The notes under the pieces were generated by a model that saw only the letters and a list, made by a program, of their open reading frames with translations, did not search any database and was not told the origin of the DNA. Shown in pieces: positions 56,528 through 64,000 of a stretch of 64,000 bases of DNA; within the stretch, counting starts at the first letter, position 1, and each line of letters starts with the position of its first letter. Location of the stretch: assembly GCA_022036555.1 (NCBI GenBank), contig CM039130.1, positions 23,214,570-23,278,569 of the forward strand, read 5' to 3'. The position numbers were made by a program, and so were the translations under genes. Origin of the DNA: Microstegium vimineum (Eukaryota > Streptophyta > Magnoliopsida > Poales > Poaceae).

Positions 56528-58145
56528 ATGAGCTACGCGTGAATCATGGAATCCTCCATCAGAACATAGTCCAAAATCAACAATAGGTCCAAGAAATGAG
56601 AGACTACCAGAATCAGCAATGGCCTACGTTCTACGCCTACCAAGGAATCGACACAACATAATTTCCTCCACAAGGACCATGAAAAGAATAAGCTTGGGGG
56701 AGGTTCCCTCCCCCACTAAGGTAAGTTTTTAATTTTCAGCATTTTAACTCGGTATTTAAATTCCGCAACTTTTAATTTCAGTATTTTCAATTATGCATTT
56801 CAATTCTCAGTATATAAAATAAATAAATATATATAATAATAAATAAAAAGAATTGTCTCTACTCTCACATGTTCCATGAAAATTAATATCTCTTATGGAA
56901 ATGATGAATAGTTGCTCTGCTAAATATTTCCCTAGTATTTAGTTTACAGCTTGATATTTCTCTAAGTATGGATTACTTGGCTTAAAAGAAATCATCATGA
57001 ACCTGAAATTTTTGTGGGTTGCAAATGCTGTAACTAAGTCTAAGTTGTTGTGAGACATGATATGACAAGATAAGAGCTGCTATAATTTTGTTCTAAGCAA
57101 GAATGACTATCGGAGTTTTATTTATTAAAATGATAAAACACTTTTTGTTCCTCAATGGTGAGAATTCCCATCAAAGCCATACATGATCTTTCATGATATA
57201 AGCTTTCTACATAAGCTGCTTTCTTTGTGTTGAGTTTGGTCAAGTTTTGTGACCCTTGTTGAGAGATTTATCATGCTCCCAAGATCAAGATCACGTACAC
57301 GCCACATATACATGTTGCTTCTACACTGGGAGTACGCAGAAATATGCCTACATTTCCACATAGATCATACTTCATGCTCTAAGTAGAAAATTCTCTTTCT
57401 AGTATAATAGTTAAATGAGACATAGACTATGCAAAATACAAGGGCAATCTCAAAAGTCCCAAGTTTTAGAATTGATGAGCACATCAAGCTCATGCAAAAA
57501 AAATCATGAGCATTTTCAAAGCTCATAGAAAAATAAATAAAGATAGCTATGTCTCAAATTCATAAGTTAGGAAAGAGAGATCATTTATAGGAGTATTGAT
57601 CATTTGCCATGTTTCCACACACTTGCACATCTTGATCTAAGAGTATGGCATTTCTCTCCTTGGATCCGGGATTTGACTTTACAATATATGCAAGGTAAGT
57701 TTGCTACATCTTTTATCCCTACCTACAGCTCCACATAAGCTTTAGAGATAGGATGAAAGAAGGCAAAACTCTGATTTGTGCCTTGGTGAGGAATCATACA
57801 CCATATGAGTGTTTCGAGAGTACCATTTTGAGGAACACTAAGTCTTTCTTTTATAAAATTTTACAAAACCTCCGATATGAAACTTGTGAAAGAATGAGAA
57901 AACTAGTGCTCAAGTCAAGTTGTTCTATCTCTCAACCTCCCAAGACAAAGGATAAAGCTATAAGCCCCATGAAGGACTAAGGTAATATGGGTGAGTCTTT
58001 ACTGCTGAATTTTTCATACAAAAGAGAAGTATGCTTGTTGTAGATATAGTACTCTTGAAATATGAAGCATTGTAGCAACTCCTGATCCATCCTTCTAAGT
58101 TAGATTGTTTGCTCGGGATGAGCAAAGGTTAAGCTTGGGGGATCT
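56528..58145 (+). mobile_element. 3' non-coding region and polypurine tract of N
   Basis: This is AT-rich DNA with no supported gene. It contains a purine-rich AAGCTTGGGGGAGG at 56689-56702, the same word as the true polypurine tract AAGCTTGGGGGATCT at 58131-58145 directly before the LTR. An internal second tract of this kind is typical of Athila 3' regions. Confidence 0.7.
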
Positions 58146-59748
58146 TGTTGGCACAAATTATGATACTCTTTTATATAATAAAAATGTTGCCAATAGCACC
58201 AGGATCAAGGATAAAACAATCATATCATAAGCATATTTTATAAAATAACAAGTTCCACATGTCCATGAGTATTTTTGTGCAGGAATGAAGAAATGGAGCA
58301 AATGAGACCCAGTGGGACCCACATAGGGGGTCAGCCGACCACCCTATGGGCCCACCAGTTCTCATCCCTCGGCCATGATCCATGAGAAGCATCTCAGAGT
58401 GATTTCCAACCCTTGGATCACTTTGTGCTTTCTCTCAACGGTTCACAAACAAAGCACATGGATCCATGGGCCCACGCCAAAGAGAACAACACGACAAACA
58501 CCCCAAAATGAACAACTACAACACATGATAAGTGGGGCCAACACCAGGAAGGACAAGGTGGGCCAGAGACCCCTAAGCGGGTCGGTCGACCACCCCCTGG
58601 GCCCACCTGGCCCTCACTCAGCCCCTGACCAGTGGGGCCACACTCAGAAGGCCAAAGGGTGGCCCACTAACCATAGGGGGATCGGACGACCACCCCCCTA
58701 GGTCGCTTGGGTCCCTCTCAACCGCCATATCAACTACCATGAGACAGAAATCCAAGCCATTCATCTTAGGCGGTTCTATGACGGTTTGATCCAAGGGAGG
58801 AGGATTGAAGCCCCCTGGATCGATGACGTGGCGCTGGAGTAGCCCCTACTCCACCCTCCACTATAAATAGAGGCCAAGACCTCCCTCTCTAATCATGATG
58901 TAATCTATACAAAACACTATTGTTCTCAAGTGGAGATTAGTCTAGTGGTGTTCTCTAGTGTGGGAGTTAGAGTTGAGTTGAGCCTTGCTCGGGTTTTCCG
59001 AATATTGTCTTCCTGGAGAATCTGGTATAAGTTATTGTATCTTTTCTCTTTTGTAAGACTTTACTTATGCAATATTCCTTTTCTATTTTACTTAGTCTTT
59101 ACTCTGTACAATATTATACCTGTTATAGTATTGTTGTGGTTTATCTAAGTCATTTAGTTGTTATAAACTAAATAGAGATCCTTGTGGCCTTTCCTGTATG
59201 CGATCATCGCCTGTCATAGGGTACTCTAGTTGACGTATACACGATTAGAGTAGTAAGAATAGGTGTAAGCGTGGTGCTTATACTTAATCTTGCCTTTGGT
59301 TATCTCTTGTTGAACGGATTGTTTGTGGTAGGAGTTTTGTCCTCCTACTAATCTATCCCCTCGCCTAGCATACTTGTATTGAGGAATCAATCGAAGTTTG
59401 TCTCAGCTAAGTGCCATAGTTAAATCCACAAAGGTAGAGTTGGAATCACAAGAGTCCTTTTACTCTCTCGTTGTCCTCCCACATAGTTATACTCACTAGA
59501 CATCTCTTACTTATCTTTACCGGTTTGTTACATCATCACCTTCCTATCATTATATCGTTTACCCCCTTACACTAGTTGGTGCTAAATTGAAGTAATCTCT
59601 AGGATCTTTCTTTCATTATTATTTCTAGCTTTGCTTTCTCTTAGGAGAATATAAATCACGATACCCTGGAATACTCCTGGGTGAAGTGCTACAATGGTAT
59701 AATCTGTGCGCTTGCGGATTTATCCAATAGTCATAAGAAATACCAACA
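58146..59748 (+). mobile_element. 3' LTR of element N
   Basis: It matches the 5' LTR nearly base for base but lacks about 110 bases present at 52154-52262. The lost segment lies between two copies of GTGGTAG/GGTAGGAG, as in a slip between short direct repeats. The LTR ends AATACCAACA at 59748. Confidence 0.95.
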
Positions 59749-59753
59749 GATGC

Positions 59754-61371
59754 TCAACCGCTTATCGGAGAAGCGCCTGATGTAGTCCCGGAGGCTTTCA
59801 TTGCTCCTCTGGCGGATGTTCTCCATGTCAAAGTGCATCCCTGGCTGGACACACGTAGCCTTATACGTCTTGTTGAAGATCTCTTTGAGTTGCTCCTAGG
59901 TGTTGATGGTGCCCTCTAGGATCTTCTGGAGCCAGCTGTTGGTGGAGGTCGACAACATCACTGGCAGGTAATTAGCCATCACATCTTGATTCCCTCCGGT
60001 GGCGTATACGGCAATCTCATACGTGGACGCCCACTACTCTGGGTTTTCCTTGCCATCATACTTTTCCACTGACGTTACTCTAAAATTCTGAGGCCACCAG
60101 ATGGCCCGTAGACGAGCAGAGAAGGGGCGCAGGCCCCTTATGGCTCGGGTTGCTGGCAGTGTTGTACGACCGCGTCGGGGATTGTCATCGTCGTACCGCG
60201 GGGATCTGCGTCGGTGCATCCTCGGAGGGCTCCGGCGTGCCGGGGCCGGTGTTTGATTGCGCCGGGGCCTGCCATGCTCTTCGTCGTCGTGCATGTGCTC
60301 CCTCGGAGGGCTTCGGCACGCCGGTGCCGGTGTTCGATCGCGCCGGGGATTATCATGCTCTTCGTCGTCGTGTGGTGGGGACCTTCGCCTGTCCTCCTTC
60401 GGAGGGCTTCGGGGGTGGTTTCTGTTGTGGGACTAAGCAGAGAATTCAAGCAAAGGACCAAGTTTGTTGACCTAGACCACAGCCGCCATGATGTGGGCTT
60501 CTATCTTTTCGATCTCGGGCATGGAGGGGAGCTTGGATAGCTCGCAGGCAGCTACCGCCAGATTGGCACTGGGGGTCGGGTAAACCGGGACGTTACCCAT
60601 CTTGTTGAACTTGTGCTGGAGGTTGCGTCGTGGCAAGCGATCACGATGCCTCTGCTCCTGCTCACGTTGTTCCCGTGCGAGTCGTTCCTGCTCGCGGCGC
60701 TCCTCGTCGCGCCTCTGGGAGCCTTCGGTGTTGCACTGTTCTCTCACGACACGCTCGGCGTCCGTTTCATTGTGGCGGGCGGCGCTGTCGGCGGAGACAT
60801 GAAAAATCAGCCCTCCGAAGCCTAGAGGGAATTTCGGGATGTCGCTGGTCGATCCGGAGGAGTCGGCGGTTTCGGGCCTCGTGGTAGCGACAGAGTCCGA
60901 TGAGATCATGTCGCTGAGGGACACCGCCTGCTCGGAGTCGCTAGGGATTGCGGAGATGATGACGGTATTCACGACAGGTGTCGTAGGGATCAGGTCGGAG
61001 ATCGATCGAAGCATCTGGTGTGGTCGAGGGAGGCCTAATACCCCTGCTCGCCAAAGCCGTCATCTTTGCTGGGGCTCGGTGGCGGCGCGGTCGGCGGCGA
61101 TGGTGACCGGAGAGTCAGCGTCGTGCCGTCTGCACGAGGTCGATGCAGTCCATGATACCAGTGTTGGAGTGATCGATGGCGTCGACCAGATCGTTGATGC
61201 TGATGTTCTTTCGTGGGTGGTGCTTTGGCGTGGCGAGGCGATGTTGAGGTGACGGCATGTCGGCCCCGCATGACGTAGATCCAACGGTCCAGGACATAGA
61301 TCCAATCTGGAGCACAGTGCCAGTCGCTGGGAGGACCATCGAATCTGGGAAGGTGACCGCTTGATGAGCCA
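59754..61371 (-). pseudogene. Gag N-terminal and capsid part of G, right of nested N
   Basis: From an ATG near 61371 the minus strand runs through a decayed N-terminus, a charged Glu/Arg-rich region (EERREQERLAREQREQEQ, near 60690), Arg/Pro repeats near 60200-60400, and the capsid core (WPQNFRVTSVEKYDGKENP, MANYLPVML, MHFDMENIRQRSNESLRDYI). TAG stops at 60034-60036 and 59896-59898 sit where Gln and Trp are expected. The frame breaks at KRLSI, which continues as AEISD at 50951. Confidence 0.85.
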
Positions 61372-61391
61372 TGAAATCAATGCACACACCC

Positions 61392-61409
61392 CCTACCTGG
61401 CACGCCAAC
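61392..61409 (-). other. Primer-binding site of element G
   Basis: The minus strand reads GTTGGCGTGCCAGGTAGG right after the 5' LTR. This is the style TTGGCGCGCCAGGTAGGGG of grass Tat elements; the tRNA was not assigned. Confidence 0.75.
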
Positions 61410-61896
61410 TATTGACAAAATATGCGTCGCAGTATACCTAGGGGATACCCTACGGTAGTAGATTGTAGGCGGAGGTGTGGCGATGGCGATCAAGCGTAAC
61501 ACAGACAGCGTAGACACAGCAATTTATACAGGTTCAGGCCGGCAAATCGCCGTAATACCCTATGTCCTGTGTTTTGGTGGCTGGATTGATGTGAGTGTTA
61601 GGTTACATGAGGTGTAGATGAGATCCAAGAGATCATTTTGGAGGGGGTCCCTGCTCGCCTTATATAGCTGGGGAGCAAGGTTAGGGTTTCCATATCCTAA
61701 CAGATTATGATCGGTCCCTCAAGGCAAGGGATCCGAGCCTATCTACTAGGATCTTCCTTGGCGAGCAAGACTTCTTCGCAGTCCCTGGCGAGCACGACGG
61801 GCTGGTTGCGTGTCGCTGGGCCTCGAGAGCTGGGCCATCTTCCGGTCGGCAGGCCCATAAGGTCCCTGAGGATATGCCGAGGTAATATCCCCAACA
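61410..61896 (-). mobile_element. 5' LTR of element G
   Basis: 487 bp, the pair of 43305-43791. Its inner edge reads TATTGAC instead of TGTTGAC, a single transition in the terminal dinucleotide. It ends CCCCAACA before GTCTG. Confidence 0.95.
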
Positions 61897-61901
61897 GTCT
61901 G

Positions 61902-62290
61902 CTATGTTTGCAAAAAGATTTTCGAAAGACATGCCATCAATCCCTACAACTAAAATGCTAAAAAGTCTTTCAGGCCAAATTATTCCTAGTTCAGGAGTAA
62001 TTTGTGCCTTTCCTATTTATGTTAATGGAGTCCAAGTCCTGTTAAATTTCTACATCTTTGATGTTTGGGAGTTTGACGTGTTGATAGGATTACCTATAAG
62101 AAGACTTATTCATGAAGGCCAAACAGGAAAATTAGATATTAGATTAGGAAAAAGTTTTAAGCTCTCTGATCCTATAATACATTCTTTAAAAATCAAGGAA
62201 GGGCTGCCTCTTTTTCTAGATCCAATAGAGGAAATTAAAGCTATAAATTTTGAAGAATTAAATGAACCAGACTTAGATGATGATGCTTAG
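61902..62290 (+). pseudogene. Protease region of element H (resumes after G)
   Basis: From the G insertion point the H frame continues with a retropepsin-like fold region: FPIYVNGVQVLLNFYIFDVWEFDVLIGLPI. The ATG at 61904 is internal. A DTGA-type active site is not in this part and is not recognised before 43300, so it may be degraded. A TAG at 62288-62290 ends the frame; the acidic linker continues to about 62460. Confidence 0.65.
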
Positions 62291-62479
62291 TTCTTCATTG
62301 AAGAAGAGGATGAGGATCCTTTTGATTCTGAACCTCTCGATGAGTTACTAGAGCCACCTAAGCCCTCTATTGAACTTAAACCTTTGCCTGCTGGTCTTAA
62401 ATATGTTTTTCTAAATAATGATCAAGGTTCTGCAGTAATTATAAGTGATAAATTATCTCAAGAAGAATCTTTGCGCTTA

Positions 62480-63215
62480 TAACTATTTTAGAAAAGCATC
62501 GAGCTACTTTTGGATATTCACTCCAAGACCTTAAAGGCATTAGCCCTATTCTTTGCACCCATCGCATCCCAACTGATCCTGAAATTGCACCATCTAGAGG
62601 GCCCCAACGTAGGCTAAATAACACGATGAGAGAGGTCGTTAAGAAAGAGGTCTTAAAGTTGTTGCATGCTGGGATCATTTATCCTGTGCCGCACAGTGAA
62701 TGGGTAAGTCATGTTCAAGTTGTTCCTAACAAAGGTGGTATGACCATTGTTAGAAATGAAAGAAATGAATTAATTCCACAGAGAACCGTCACGGGTTGGC
62801 GTATGTGCATAGACTATAGAAAACTAAATAAAGCTACAAAGAAAGATCACTTTCCGCTACCCTTCATTGATGAAATGTTAGAACGTTTGGCAACCACTCG
62901 TTCTTTTGTTTTCTTGATGGTTACTCTGGATACCACCAAATTCCTATTTATCCTAATGACCAAAGCAAAACCACTTTTACATGTCCATATGGAATCTATG
63001 CTTATTGTAGAATGTATTTTGGATTATGTAATGCTCCTGCTTCTTTTCAAATATGCATGATGTCTATATTTTCTAATATGATTGAAAAAATCATGAAAGT
63101 TTTCATAGATGACTTTTCTATCTATGGAAAGACTTTTGATGATTGCCTTGAAAATTTAGATAAGGTTTTGCAAAGATATGAAGAAAAGCACTTAGTCCTT
63201 AATTGGGAAAAATGA
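62480..63215 (+). pseudogene. Reverse transcriptase of element H
   Basis: Motifs are VVKKEVLKLLHAGIIYPV, GWRMCIDYRKLNKATKKDHFPLPF, then (shifted frame) LDGYSGYHQIP with the first catalytic Asp near 62915, FGLCNAPASFQ, and the catalytic FIDDFSIYGK near 63110. It ends in VLNWEK. A one-base frame change near 62900 separates the parts, and TGA at 63213-63215 stands where Cys is usual (K-C-HF). It would copy element RNA into DNA. The sequence is typical of Athila-lineage gypsy. Confidence 0.9.
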
Positions 63216-63935
63216 CATTTTATGGTTAGAGAAGGAATAGTGCTAGGACACCTAGTGTCTGAAAGAGGTATAGAGGTAGACAAAGCTAAAATTGAAGTTA
63301 TTGAACAACTACCTCCACCTGTAAACATAAAAGGAATCCAAAGCTTTCTTGGTCATTGTGGTTTTTATCGTCGCTTTATAAAAGATTTTTCTCATATTGC
63401 TAGACCACTAACTAGTTTGTTAGCTAAGGATGCTCCTTTTGAATTTGATGACACATGCTTGAAATCTTTTAATATCCTTAAAGAAGTGTTTATCTCTGCA
63501 CCAATCATTCAACCCCCTGATTGGTCTTTACCTTTTGAAATTATGTGTGATGCTAGTGATTATGCTGTGGGGCAGTGTTGGGACAAACTAAATATAAAAA
63601 GCATCATGCAATTGCCTATGCTAGCAAAACAAAGACAGGGGCACAACTTAATTATGCAACTACTAAAAAAGAGCTTCTGGCTGTTGTTTATGCTATAGAC
63701 AAATTTAGATCTTAGTTGGATCAAAAGTAATTGTTTACACTGATCACGCTGCTTTAAAATATTTGCTCACTAGGAAAAATGCTAAACCACGCTTGATAAG
63801 ATGGATTCTTCTACTCTAAGAATTTGATTTGGAAATAAATGATAGAAAAGGAGTAGAAAATCCTGTTGCTAATCACTTGTCTATAATATATTTTGAGAAT
63901 TCGCAGGAACTACCTATCAATGACTCACTAAGGGA
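63216..63935 (+). pseudogene. RT thumb and RNase H of element H
   Basis: The frame continues with VREGIVLGHLVSERGIEVD and FLGHCGFYRRFIKDFS, then CDASDYAVG, the first RNase H Asp, near 63550. A frame change near 63580 leads to HHAIAYASKT, AQLNYATTKKELLAVVYA, YTDHAALKYLL and ENPVANHLS. TAG at about 63714-63716 and TAA at about 63818-63820 interrupt it. Integrase should follow beyond the window. Confidence 0.85.
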
Positions 63936-64000
63936 CGACATGTTAGTCAAGGTAACAAAATCAGACCCTTGGTACGCGAATATTGTCAACTTAATGGTTG
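63936..64000 (+). mobile_element. Element H continuing past the window
   Basis: The DNA after RNase H (LRDDMLVKVTKSDPWYANI-like) is the usual linker before the Athila integrase zinc domain. The element is cut by the window edge. Confidence 0.6.

Larger units (their letters stand above)
50957..59748 (+). mobile_element. Athila-like non-autonomous element N nested in G
   Basis: Flanked by GATGC (50952-50956, 59749-59753). Its LTRs are 50957-52670 and 58146-59748. The inside holds a tRNA-Asp primer site, gag, protease, an ATHILA ORF-1-like gene and a polypurine tract. No reverse transcriptase, RNase H or integrase is present in the 5.5-kb interior. The LTRs differ at few positions apart from one deletion, so N is much younger than G. 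Confidence 0.92.
43305..61896 (-). mobile_element. Tat-like non-autonomous gypsy element G (with nested N)
   Basis: Both ends are 487-bp LTRs with a GTCTG duplication outside. Read leftward on the minus strand it has the 5' LTR (61896-61410), a primer site, gag, protease, an antisense multi-intron gene, tandem repeats with purine-rich motifs, and the 3' LTR. Reverse transcriptase, RNase H and integrase are absent in the ~8.8 kb that remains after removing N. The plan resembles Zeon/Cinful/Grande-type Tat elements with an antisense ORF. The LTRs differ at dozens of sites, so the insertion is old. Confidence 0.9.

Overview
The window is intergenic DNA from a grass (Poaceae) nuclear genome. It is built almost entirely of nested LTR retrotransposons plus one CACTA-type DNA transposon. 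The grass assignment rests on families I recognise: a SIRE/Maximus-like copia LTR, Athila-like gypsy elements with the tRNA-Asp primer-binding site, Tat-lineage gypsy elements, and a Transposase_24/Ulp1 transposon gene. The species cannot be named from the sequence. I see no intact host gene; the only host-type coding remnant is a broken PPR fragment near 39 kb. No rRNA, tRNA or CRISPR array was recognised.

Layout. 1-2408: end of a long LTR (family L1) interrupted by a 1.9-kb solo LTR with a 5-bp target duplication. 2409-5556: minus-strand Tat-like gypsy with gag/protease remnant, one LTR, and a polypurine tract on the far side of that LTR. 5557-10849: 3' end of a SIRE/Maximus-like copia, itself split by a 2.8-kb solo LTR. 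10850-14480: a second L1 LTR, its primer-binding site and a tandem duplication. 14481-18516: minus-strand Athila-like 3' half with an integrase pseudogene. 18517 to about 26322: CACTA transposon with a seven-exon Transposase_24-Ulp1 pseudogene. 26318-27655: a 40-bp-period minisatellite. 27770-33377: an LTR/leader-like region split by a 3.2-kb solo LTR, then an ORF1-type pseudogene. 33378-38994: minus-strand copia. 38995-40938: PPR remnant, a small MITE and unclassified DNA. 40939 to the end: an Athila/RIRE3-like element (host H), split by an 18.6-kb Tat-like element (G, 43305-61896), which is itself split by an 8.8-kb Athila-like element (N, 50957-59748).

The three-level nest H > G > N is supported by exact 5-bp target duplications: GTCTG for G and GATGC for N. 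The gag frame of G is restored exactly across N. G and N each carry gag and protease plus an extra ORF but no recognisable reverse transcriptase or integrase, so both look non-autonomous. G also carries a multi-intron gene antisense to itself. H and N share nearly the same LTR-end and primer-site sequence, so an H-type element is a plausible helper for N.

All coding regions are decayed. Most premature stops are what C-to-T change at CAG, CGA and TGG codons would give, as expected of long-methylated DNA. The more unusual points are the reiterated polypurine-tract-like decamers in G, the LTR bounded by both a polypurine tract and a primer site, and shared palindromic motifs in several LTRs. I found no cellular system or operon-like novelty.
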